Source of the DNA: Capronia americana
Lineage: Eukaryota > Ascomycota > Eurotiomycetes > Chaetothyriales > Herpotrichiellaceae
Reading direction: 5' to 3'
NCBI GenBank assembly: GCA_016110215.1
Contig: JADWQD010000012.1
Coordinates: 992,001-1,056,000, forward strand
DNA: 64,000 bases
Position numbers and translations under genes: made by a program. Positions 11,001 through 20,282 of the stretch are shown here, one piece after another; position 1 is the first letter of the stretch, and the number at the start of each line of letters is the position of its first letter. A model generated the notes under the pieces. That model did not search any database, was not told the origin of the DNA, and saw only the letters and a program-made list of their open reading frames with translations.

Positions 11001-12338
11001 GCCCATCGACTATAATGTGGATTCGAGGTATTTGCAGCATGAGTGTTTGCACCACCTGGATGGCTATATCGTGATCGTGCAATTGGTAGGCGTGGTGGTC
11101 GAGTTCCTCGTTGTAGAGCTCTACCAGCTGGGGTGGGATTTTGCCCATGATAGTTCTAAGCTGGAGAGCGATTGAGCGCAATGCAGCCAAAGGAGTCTTC
11201 CTGGTGCTATCGTCGAATGAGAATCGATAGTACGCAACCTGACCGCCGGCCTGCTCAATCTGATGGGCAATCGCAGCGGACAGAATTGTCTTGCCGGAGC
11301 CAGGAGGTGCATTATACCAAACCACAGCGTTCTTGTTGGCTTTGTACCACGATTTGAAACTTGCGTGTTCGAAGATCCAGTTGCAAGTGCCGTCTTCGCG
11401 TATCCTCTGGCTCTCGGCGAGGTCACTGCGAAAGAGTAGTTTAGAAGCATCTTCTCCCGCGATAATCCATTTTGCCACATCCTTCGTCAGATCCACTGGT
11501 AGGTACATTAGCTTGTCAGGGTCATTGATATACAAACATCAAGTTGGCCGGACATATGACTTTCAAGTGCAGTACTCACATTTTTGGCTCTGGAGGGCTT
11601 CGAGAGCACTAGTTGCTTGAGCAAGCGCCAGAACTGCTTGAGAGTTCCTTTGCAGTCTTTCGAGACATGTCTTCCACTCAGCATCGATAGGCTTAATTAG
11701 ATTAGTGAGTACGCTCCTCAAGGCTGTAGTTGTCGTCAGAACCGTAGGGTATGGGGTATACGATCAAAGAGAGACAACAACTTACATCCTAAGCTCAGGA
11801 CTTGAGATGCCTTGTTCCAGAACCCAATGATTGTTTTGTAAGCGTCGACAAGAAGCTCGCAGACCTCGTCAGACTTCTCGTACGCGGCTGAGAGTTTGTC
11901 GTAACAGCGTAGGTTTCTTGCAATTTCGGTCATGATGTCAACCATTTTGTCAAAGGCGGCAGCCTGGTTGGCAGCGAGTTGCAAAATGAGCTGAGCTCCT
12001 GCAAAGACGATGGCAACCTCGAAAGGCGCTGCTTGGACCATGGTCGAGCAGATCTTCATCCATCGCGTGATGCTGTCGACGAAAGGCTCGAGTTTTGAGC
12101 ATAGCCGAATGAATTTACTCTTGTCCCGCTTTGTCGTCTCTAGCTGCTTAATATAATCAGACAGTTGCCTAGCGCATTTGGTGCATTCCTCCTGCCCATT
12201 GCAAGTAGAGAGGGTACTTTGAGCCGCAAGCACTTGCATGTAGAACGGGCTTTCCTTGTCCTCATCGCGATTCAGTTCCGCCTTCCATTGCCGCAATGCA
12301 CGCGCGAAAGGCGTTTCTGGTAGCGATGCAGTCGCCAT
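8065..12338 (-). CDS. NACHT NTPase (NLR-like STAND protein)
   Basis: Five exons (12338-11786, 11723-11580, 11495-10556, 10521-8822, 8765-8065) keep frame and give 1345 residues. Residues 1-185 resemble the helical domain (DUF7708-like) found in front of fungal NACHT modules, with SKLEPFVDSITRWMKI and FAGAQLILQLAANQAAAF. The NACHT domain has Walker A PPGSGKT (about 296-302) and Walker B IHIIVDGLDEC (about 391-401). A winged-helix-like region follows (AEKPLTVKELGHALAIVPG; MIKFVHKSVLDFF). The C-terminal half contains a Ser/Glu/Asp-rich segment and strands such as FHPTRRIAAFSRGPGKLEILD that look like a degenerate WD40-type propeller. Fungal STAND proteins act in non-self recognition and programmed cell death; that role is by family only. 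It is divergent from an AAA ATPase gene. Intron 2 uses branch site GCTAAT just before CCAG. Confidence 0.87.
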
Positions 12339-13178
12339 CTTGGTGATAGTATCACTGATGTTCCTTGACGGTGCGGCTGATAGGCCTCTTAATATTGATG
12401 ATTTTGTTCATGGGCTAAGTTTGCGATGCGCCCGCCTGAGGTGCAATGAGATTGAGCAGCATAGGCCTCACGAGTCACAAGCCTTAGAGCCGGGGGGTCA
12501 AGCCACTCACTACCCATAAGCGAATCCGACTTGAGCAGCTAGTCAGAGCATGCCAACACATACATGAAACGCAATAGATACTATGGTCCACCCTTGAAGT
12601 CGTCTATTGAAACACGCCATGTGGCCGCCCGCCGCTCTATTTAGCCAATGCAGTTTTCCTCTTGTTTTCCTGTTGAGGTACCCTTCAACCCTTGAACAGG
12701 TTAGAGAGTTTACAGTGAGAGCCCGCCGCCTGGAAATTGCAGTAAGTTGGCGCCAGGTTTCATTTGACGACTTCAAGGATAGACCATAGTAGCAATGGCT
12801 GGAAGCAAGCTCACCGGCCATCCAATGGGTCCTAGCTGGGATGTCGCAACGTCGTATGCCACATGTGCATGTCTGCCACAATATGTGACTTCCAGGAAAG
12901 GGAAGGGATGACTCCTGCCACTGGTCGACTATCCCTCTTGTTGTTGTTCTCACTCTTTCTCGTCTTTTCCTTCTTCTCTCTCTTCAGATAGATCAGACAG
13001 CGCACAGCCTGCCAATGGACTTTTCATAGCTATTACAGCTTGTTCCCGCCCATTGCGGCCTCTTCCTCCTCGTTTCCGTCACCTATGACAACCTCTCCCT
13101 TAAGCTTGATTGTCTTCCCGTCAGCCTTATTATGGCCTCTAAGGAACCACAGGAGCCCAACAATCGACATCCTCCAAG
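12339..13178. promoter_or_regulatory. Divergent promoter region, NACHT / AAA ATPase
   Basis: An 840-bp stretch between two divergent start codons. A pyrimidine-rich run at about 12930-12990 lies some 190-250 bp before the AAA ATPase start and may be part of its core promoter or leader. Reading frames inside (for example 12543-12953) have no protein-like features. Confidence 0.4.
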
Positions 13179-15213
13179 ATGGCGGGTTGCGGAGAGCAAT
13201 GTGAGGTTCAGATACTCAAGATAGGACCTAAAGGAGCTGAGCCACCTAAATACGGTCTCAAAAATCTCGCGACCAGTAACGATGCCTCGTGTGCCTTGGT
13301 GATCGAGCGAACGTACGACGACAAGAACAAGGTCGAAAACACAACTTTGCAAATCAACTCACCTCATATACTCAATATTCTGGGGTCTCTCGTCAAGTAC
13401 TATCCTGCTGTACCCGCCAACTTCGATGTTCCGTTCCAGTTGGAAAGTCCCTTTCAGATACTATTCCACTACTGGGAGGAGCTGCATGCGGCTCTCGACG
13501 AGGAGAGCCTCGGAGACGACGCACGAATGCATCTCAAGCTTCTCCTTGGTGTCATGAAGGCAGAGCTCGGTGCAGACATGGATCGAGTCAGGTCCATGCT
13601 CAAGGCGAGTTCTATCAACTTCTCCAAACTGTGGACTATCTTCCGACCTGGCTGTTTGGTCTATACCGAGAAGGACTCTCACCCCTGGCTACTCCGCTTA
13701 GAGAAGACGGCATACGACGAGAACACCAGTCAAGGTAAGTATATGGAGGTACATTGCACCTACACGGATTATGACGGGCAAAGTCATGGCCAGGCCACGC
13801 ACCTCGTCACAATCTACCAGAAGCGAGTTTTTGCGGCAGAGAACCCTTGCAAGGTCACTCGATTGCCAATTTTTCCACTTGACTGGCTTGAAGACACAGG
13901 GATTCAGGAAAGATTGGCCGAGAGGGGCTCGAGATTTCTCAAGATACAGGGCGCCCAAGTGAGGGCGTATGACGGACTTGCCAGATACCTTAGAGATATG
14001 CCATATGACTTTTGGCATCCGTCCATGGAAGAGTTTACTGGCATATGGTTGCCCTATACGGTATGTTGGTAATTTTTCGCAAGAAAGCTCCCTTAGATTG
14101 AGTTGCTGATGTAGTCCAGGAGACAGGTCGCGTCGTGCTCGACCAGAAGACTTTCAAAGAGGAAAATTATACCGATGGTGTCTCCGTGAATGTAACTGAT
14201 GTTCATGAGAAATCGGAACGTATGCTTTGCCCGCCATTCACCTATGGCTTCTCCCTTTCTCGGAAGCTTTGGTGCAGGTTCTACATTGACGACATATCCG
14301 ATATCGGGTGGAATAGCTCTGCACTGGATAGCTTGATCCTTCCTGAAGGCCGGAAATCCGTACTCGAGGCCTTAGTATTCTCGCATGCGTTCCCAAGCGG
14401 TGCTCGGGATGAAATGAGGCAGAAAGGAAAGGGATTGGTAGTACTACTCCATGGTAGCCCCGGGAGCGGCAAGACGTTGACCGCAGGTGAGCGATCATTC
14501 TAGCTTTGGGACAAGCTCATTTACTGACATGTGAAATTGGAGAATCCGTGGCAGAGGTCACTGAAAAAGCTCTCTTAACCGCCTCGATAGGGGAGCTTAA
14601 TCAGCGGAATATTCCGGCTTTGTTCGAGAAAGAATTGAAGCGGATACTGCAGTATGCGACAATGTGGAAAGCTGTCATTCTGTTGGATGAAGCCGATGTC
14701 TTCTTGGAAGGCAGGTCTGAGGCAGCAGGCGTCGGGACCGAACACAACGCCCTGGTGGCCGTCTTCCTCAAGCACCTAGAATACTTTTCAGGTATCGTAT
14801 TCTTAACGTCTAACCGCGTCATGGTTTTCGACAAGGCAATGAAATCTCGGATCCACTTAGCGCTCGAGTATAAGCCGCCGAGTCATGAAATGCGGCGACG
14901 AATTTGGGTGCAGGCTCTTTCCAGTCTTCCAGCAGATGAGATCGATATGGACCTCGAGGAAGACCTGGACGAATTCATCCGAGAGGAAGTCAATGGCCGC
15001 GAGATATCAAACAGCGTCGGAACGGCAAGAACGCTAGCACGCTTTAAACGTACCAAGTTGACGGCCGAGCATCTTCACACTGTGCTAGAGACAAGGCGGG
15101 AATTTGACAGGAGCCTGGAAGGCATGAGAACCAGGCGACAGAAGACGGACCTGTCCAAGTTGGAGCCATATCAGGTTGCTAGGAGGAACACGCTTGACGC
15201 CGCTGATGAGTGA
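13179..15213 (+). CDS. AAA-type ATPase with fungal N-terminal domain (DUF7025-like)
   Basis: Three exons (13179-14060, 14120-14486, 14543-15213) give 639 residues. The N-terminal half matches the pattern of the fungal DUF7025 region (FSKLWTIFRPGCLVY; FTGIWLPYTETGRVVLD), followed by FTYGFSLSRKLWCRFYIDDI and SLILPEGRKSVLEALV. The AAA core has Walker A HGSPGSGKT (about 405-413), Walker B VILLDEADVFLE, sensor FLTSNR and arginine finger MKSRIHLALEY. All catalytic motifs are intact. The second intron falls just after GKTLTA and is fixed by the expected GKTLTAESVAE sequence. Such proteins are numerous in fungi and mostly uncharacterised; the substrate is unknown. The gene is back to back with the NACHT gene. 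An overlapping upstream ATG at 13132 lies in another frame and does not connect. Confidence 0.88.
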
Positions 15214-15357
15214 GGAGGGCCCTAGTATAAAGCAGGCTGCAGACACAAGTCCAGTTAGCTGCGGCAAGACCTCCAAAGGCCCACCAATCGAATGCCACGT
15301 CGTCAGAGTCGGTGAACGAGAAAGCTTGCTGTGGTCTATTTACAGAGCTGGGCAGGC

Positions 15358-16341
15358 TCAGTCGTGGTCCGCCTCGGTCGCGCCTGGGCATCCTTCCATC
15401 TGCTCGTCCGCGTATCTGTACTTACACCAGAAGCAGTAGTGCCACTTCTCTCGTAGATATGCTACCAGTCTGTCTAGTTTCTCCGACACTTCGAGAGCTT
15501 CAAATTCATCCAACTGGGCATCTTCCTCGTCCAGGTCGACATCAACCTCCTCGGTTTCTGCTTTCTTGCTGAGTGCCATCTGGTCCTCCTTGTCCTCGTC
15601 TGGATCATTGTAGTCAGGACGGCGCGACAACGACTGTTGAAGGTCGTATCTCATCCGTCGGTCTCTGTCGTTGATCGCTCTCTGCTTCACAAGCGTTCGC
15701 CATAATACATTGACGCTCTTCAACGGCTTCATTGTCTTCGGCCTCGGGGCGACCGGAGTCTGGTCTGTAGATTGTTCTGCCTCGTCTTCCTCTTCGAGTC
15801 TCTCGCAGACCTTCATGGCTCCCCACATTTGCCCTTCCATCCTCTTCTCCTCCCGCTCCTTCTGTTGCCTTTCCCGAAACTCGCCAGCATCGACCTTCCT
15901 CTTCTTGTCCACGTCTTGTAGTGCTTCCACTTCCTCTCTGAATTTCCGCTTCTTTTCTGCGTCTGCGCCTATACCGGAACGAGAGTCTCGCATTTCCAAT
16001 CCAATGGGTTCCAGGAGGCGATCATCCTTTGCACCATCTGTAGTGGGTCGAGTTGCGCCCAATGCTGTTCCCGGCTTGTACCCTAAAGCTGCCATCATCT
16101 TGAAACCCTTGTTTTTTGTGTCTAGGGTGTTGGAGCTCAAGACGGCATCTCTCTTTTCCCGTTCGTCTTTCGCCAGTTCCGCTTTGGATTTGGGTCGGCT
16201 CTTGGCCTCGGCTTCACGGGCGAGTCGCTTCTTCCGTTGAGTAAGAGTTTCGGTCTTTTTGGAGGGCGCAGTCTCTTCGAAGGTCATGTTCATATAGTCA
16301 TCATCTTCGCCTCCATCTCCGGCGCTATCATGAGACCCCAT
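15358..16341 (-). CDS. G-patch domain protein 11-like (G-patch plus DUF4187)
   Basis: Single exon, 327 residues. The N-terminus is acidic and then basic (TLTQRKKRLAREAEAKSRPK). A G-patch motif follows at about residues 75-125 (GFKMMAALGYKPGTALGA, then EPIGLEMRDSRSGIGADAEK). A charged coiled stretch leads to the C-terminal DUF4187 zinc-binding motif YLREKWHYCFWCKYRYADEQ, then MEGCPGATEADHD. This architecture and length match GPATCH11 (CENP-Y, Cmg1-type) proteins, which are nuclear and probably assist a DEAH helicase in RNA metabolism. The conserved cysteines CFWC and CPG are present. Confidence 0.93.
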   Translation of the reverse strand: MGSHDSAGDGGEDDDYMNMTFEETAPSKKTETLTQRKKRLAREAEAKSRPKSKAELAKDEREKRDAVLSSNTLDTKNKGFKMMAALGYKPGTALGATRPTTDGAKDDRLLEPIGLEMRDSRSGIGADAEKKRKFREEVEALQDVDKKRKVDAGEFRERQQKEREEKRMEGQMWGAMKVCERLEEEDEAEQSTDQTPVAPRPKTMKPLKSVNVLWRTLVKQRAINDRDRRMRYDLQQSLSRRPDYNDPDEDKEDQMALSKKAETEEVDVDLDEEDAQLDEFEALEVSEKLDRLVAYLREKWHYCFWCKYRYADEQMEGCPGATEADHD

Positions 16342-16774
16342 CCCGTCAAGCGTGGTAGCGAGGTGCTGCGGTAAGTCTATTCGATATCAATATCGTTCGA
16401 ATCAACTCTTGCTCATTGGCATGTAGCGTGCAGGTCGTCAAGAAGGCTTTACGGCGAAAAGGGAGCAAGACGGAGTGCCGGAAGCTGCCACTGTTCCTTA
16501 CCGTGTATCATCAAGACATTCCCGTCTCACTATGAGCGTGAATATGCATCCGAAAAGCTTTGACCCATGCCGGAGGAGTACGAGAATATGTCAATGGGAG
16601 AACGAGGCGATGAGTTACTGACAATGTCACGTGATAAAAATTCAACAAAGCCTGGTTGTATCACGTGATACAGTAGAAACCCATATAATTCACACCCCTC
16701 CAAAAGTTGTCTTAAATTTGTCGCGAAACAGGCTTCAGTCAACTGAGGTTTTTCTGCGTGCAAATGGCTTGCAC
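16342..16774. promoter_or_regulatory. Upstream region with paired CACGTG palindromes
   Basis: This region separates the G-patch gene from the tRNA. It carries two near-identical palindromes, TCACGTGAT at 16627-16635 and ATCACGTGAT at 16660-16669, with centres about 33 bp apart. CACGTG is the core bound by bHLH factors such as Cbf1 and Pho4. They lie about 290-330 bp upstream of the G-patch start and about 110-150 bp upstream of the tRNA. Function is inferred from motif only. Confidence 0.5.
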
Positions 16775-16888
16775 GAACCTGTGACGCAGTGGTTAGCGTG
16801 TCGTTCTTATATTGAATCTCCCGCGTGGAATCCAGTATGACTCTTTCGAGCTATGCGAAAGTCGCGAGTTCAAGTCTCGCCAGGTTCA
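16775..16888 (+). tRNA. tRNA-Ile(UAU) with a 41-nt intron
   Basis: The acceptor stem GAACCTG (16775-16781) pairs perfectly with CAGGTTC (16881-16887), with discriminator A at 16888. The D arm is ACGC-AGTGGTTA-GCGT (16784-16799). The T arm is GCGAG-TTCAAGT-CTCGC (16864-16880), with a five-base variable loop. The anticodon arm begins TCGTT CTTATA, putting UAU at 16808-16810, as in yeast tRNA-Ile(UAU), which also has an intron. The 3' half of the stem is TGCGA (16854-16858), so the intron is about 16812-16852 and the mature tRNA is 73 nt. The pair closing the anticodon loop (31-39) is a T-T mismatch, so the exact splice sites carry some doubt. A T-run from 16896 fits a Pol III terminator. Confidence 0.82.
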
Positions 16889-17755
16889 AGTCGTCTTTTT
16901 GGTCATATTAGGTAGACTTGTTTTGCTTTTTGCCATTTTATCCAGCTTGCTATGGAAATATCATCATGTTGTTCGTCGAAAACGCGTGGCATCGAAGGAC
17001 TTGCGGTCTGATGACTGGCCTGTCTCCTATGTGTCGCACAAGAACTCGACAAGGATTTCCCACGGGACCAGAGCACGCGTCAGCTTTAGAGCATTGACTC
17101 CATCTAACAGTCTCGTATCTAGGCCATTTGTCTATCTGAGGAGCTGAATTGACATTTTAGCATGTTGTCTTGATTTTCGACCACCGCATGAGGATGCTGG
17201 GCGACGACCAAACCCTCGAAAGCTATTTTGCTTCCTACCATCATCAAATGTCTCCAGAGCGCGTATCGAATACTAATGCTAATATTCATAAACAATGGCG
17301 CTCATACCTCCGACGCGTCGGCATGAAGAATGCGCGCTATCTGGCGGACACCCCTTGACGGGGTAGCCTATGCCGTCATTCCCAGTGTGGCCACTGCAGG
17401 TTCAGGCTGAGGTCAGTATGTTCGTTCAGAGTTGTGGATCGCGATGCCAGGATGAGCGAGCAGTCTCATCTGCTGGTATACATCTTGCAGACCGAGGGAT
17501 CATGAAATGGAGCACCACTCATCTCGAGCCGAAGGCGTCAAGACCCCGGGGAAGGTCTCGTCTAGGCTGGACCGAACATGTATACGAACAAACTCTACTT
17601 CCTCAGATGAACTGGGGCTTTCCTGGGAGGTACGACATGTGGACATTCCGTGATATGATTAACCCCCCCCTCTTTGTACCCTTTGTTCAAATCCCTCACT
17701 TTGCATTTTCTGTATTCGACTCAAGCACACCCCTTGAGACTTGACTCTGCTGTCA
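16889..17755. other. Intergenic region after the tRNA
   Basis: After the Pol III T-run (16896-16900) there is no recognised gene for about 850 bp. Several short reading frames exist (for example 17370-17744, plus) without protein-like features. The downstream part should include the SNG1-like promoter; a C-run at 17662-17670 lies in it. Confidence 0.45.
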
Positions 17756-19684
17756 ATGGCACAAGTGACTATGAACTCGGCATGCCCTAGCTGTGGGCGA
17801 CGAAAGAAACCGGCTGTCCACACCATCGGGGTGGCTGTGGAAGACAGCGAGAAAGATGGCGCGCCCGATACGACAGTCCAGCAGGTTCCCGCTGTCCCTG
17901 ATGCCCTCAGCCCGCCCGACACCCCTGATTCATCCTGTATCAGACGGTTTCCCAGCCTCAGCAACAGGACGCATTGCAGTGATCAGTCCAGCCTCAAATT
18001 CGGAGAGAAATATCAGTCCAGCGCCACACTCGCAGCGAAAGATCAGTCCAGCGTCACACTCGCAGCGAAAGATCAGTCCAGCGTCACACTCGTAGCGAAA
18101 GATCAGTCCAGCGTCACACTGGCAGAGAAAGATCAGTCGGTCGAGGATAAGGAGGACCTGGGACAAGCACCTTGTCACGCCCCGACAGGTCCAGTCGGGT
18201 TCTTCAACTCGGCACTTTCAAAGACACGAATTGCTGTCTTCAGGGAATACTCGTGGACGCGTGGGTGACATGCAACAGATCATCTTTCGTGCTCAAGGCT
18301 GACCGAGAATAGTCTCCGTTCTCTGTATCTTTCTGCTCTGTGTCCTGCCGATATACTGGGGCGTCCTCTTCCGCGTCCGGGAAAACCTTCGCCATGCCAC
18401 CATCGCTGTTGTCAACTTCGACGCGAGCCTGCCACCGTACCAAAGTGTCGAGCCAATCGTTGGCCCTTTCGTCGAGCGGGCCGTCAGGAATGAGCTCACG
18501 ACGCAGAAATACCCGCTTGGATACGAGTTTTTGCCTCCCGCAAAATTCAACAACGACCCCCTAGCAGTCCGTCTCGCAGTCCATCAGGAGAAATACTGGG
18601 GCGCAATCATCGTGAACAACAATGCCACTGCGTTGCTGAAAAAGGCAGTCGAGATTGGAAACGCATCCTACGACCCATTCGGTGCGGGTTCTATTGTCAC
18701 CAACCAAGCCAGAGACAGCGAGTCCTTCAACCAGTACATCACGCCAGCTCTGACTCGCCTTACCTCTGACATCAGCTTTGCCTGGGGCCGAGACTGGACA
18801 TCGCAGGTCCTGGCGAACAGCTCCCTCGCGCAAGTCTTCTACTCCAATTCCCCTCAGGCTTTATCCCCCGGTATAAGGTTCAGCATGTTCAACCTCCGAC
18901 CGTTTGGTAAGGCTCTCTCCTCTCTTACCATCCATCTGCCATGTCCCTTCGACGCTAATTGACGCGCCCTCTATTAGATACTCCAACGGCCCTCCCCACC
19001 GTCAGCATCGGCCTCATATACCTCATGCTCATTGCATTCTTCACCGTCGGCTTCTTCACCCCCACCCACATGAAATTCATCCCCCCGACCCCGTCGGATC
19101 CCCATCCGCCGCTGAAGTTCACGCATCTGATACTGTGGCGCTACCTCTCCACCATAACCGCCTACCTGTTCGTCTCCCTCTTCTACAGCCTCGTCAGCCT
19201 TGCGTTCCAGGTCCCCTTTTCCCGCACGCCGCCCCCAGGCCGCGCCTCCTGGCCGACAACCGACGTCGCCAACAATGCAGACTACCTCGGCCGGGGCACA
19301 TTCCCCGCCTTCTGGATGCTCAACTTCATGGGCATGAGCGCCTTGGGCCTCGCATGCGAGAACGTTGCCATGCTCGTTCGACCACCGTGGACGGCCCTGT
19401 GGCTTGTATTCTGGGTCGGCACTAATATCTCGACGGGGTTTTACTCCTTAGAGCTGGCACCGGGGTTTTACAAGTGGGGGTATGCATGGCCGTTGAGGCA
19501 GATTGTGTGTGCGAGCCGCACATTGTTGTTTGGCACGAACTCGCGGCTGGGCTTGAATTTCGGGATTCTGACTGTCTGGGTCGTTGTCGGAACCATTCTG
19601 TTCCCACTTGCGTGTTGGGTCACGAGGTGGAAGGGAATAAGGGAGGAGCAGAAGAAGAAGGTGGTGGTGACGGCGGCGGCGTGA
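17756..19684 (+). CDS. SNG1-like membrane protein (DUF3533, nitrosoguanidine-resistance family)
   Basis: Three exons (17756-18260, 18313-18906, 18978-19684) give 601 residues. The family has a first membrane segment (FLLCVLPIYWGVLFRVR), a large extracytoplasmic domain (VVNFDASLPPY, then LGYEFLPPAKFN and KYWGAIIVNNNAT) and about five C-terminal membrane segments, all present here. A conserved LRPF is followed by TVSIGLIYLMLIAFFTVGFF. Yeast SNG1 confers resistance to MNNG and affects plasma-membrane lipid asymmetry; the role here is by family. The N-terminal cytosolic region (about 170 residues) is unusual in carrying five 10-residue DQSSVTLAAK-type repeats, encoded by a 30-bp minisatellite. 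The first intron uses donor GTGGGT, chosen because it alone restores frame. The start ATG at 17756 gives a CPSCGRRKK motif near the N-terminus. Confidence 0.86.
17981..18140 (+). repeat. 30-bp in-frame minisatellite inside the SNG1-like gene
   Basis: Units begin GATCAGTCCAGCGTCACACT (first 20 bases) at 17981, 18011, 18041, 18071 and 18101, with a truncated copy at 18131. The 18041, 18071 and 18101 copies are nearly identical; the outer ones are diverged. The 30-bp period preserves the frame and encodes a Ser/Thr-rich decapeptide. Confidence 0.95.
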
Positions 19685-20282
19685 ATTTATCCAGAAAGCT
19701 TCAGAGAAGGGGGTGTGTCTTGTGTGTGTCTCGCGGACAATCTCCCCTCTGGCGGGGGAGTGAGAGTCTTGACTATTCGTGCTGGACACCCATTTCAGTA
19801 GTATATATTACTTACTTCAGTAACGGCAACAGCAATGATAATGACATCGACAGAGACAAAGCACAGGATATATGTGGTAGTACGTGATTTATACTTGACC
19901 ATGTACGACCGGACCTGCCCTAGTTTATACGCCTGTGCTACACACATATACTGAACTATGCTTTCTCCAATGTACAGAGTATGTTGCGGGCCTAAGAGGT
20001 GGTTGGACATCGCTCCGTTGTTTTCCTAGGTTTCATCCCCGGGTACTCCTTATGTACTTCTTATGGCTTCGCGAGTCTGCGAGTTTGCGAGACGTTCCTT
20101 TACGCTCTTTGATATACATTATCGTGGTGATTGCACTGCGGCTTGGTCTCACGACATACGTAACAGAACGGAACATGACAACATGACATGACATGTACCG
20201 TTATCATTGACATTGACATTGCCACTCCTTTCCGAATGGCAAACCACTCTACATAGGATATGTACGAAAAGTCTAGTAGTAA
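19685..20282. other. Convergent intergenic region
   Basis: Between the 3' ends of the SNG1-like gene (plus) and NOP14 (minus). It is AT-richer than the genes, with short direct repeats such as ACATGACA and ATTGAC near 20174-20220. No gene was recognised. Confidence 0.5.

Noticed and set aside
11496..11535. Reading the NACHT exon 3 from a non-ATG codon at 11535
   Set aside because: A branch site GCTAAT and acceptor CCAG at 11496 give an in-frame junction with the previous exon, so this stretch is intron.
12543..12953. 136-residue reading frame in the NACHT/AAA divergent region
   Set aside because: No recognisable features, and it lies in the shared promoter.
13132..13178. Earlier ATG for the AAA ATPase
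   Set aside because: It is in another frame and no plausible intron connects it to the AAA frame.
17981..18140. CRISPR-like regular 30-bp repeats
   Set aside because: Units abut with no spacers and lie in frame inside a coding exon of a eukaryote, so this is a coding minisatellite.
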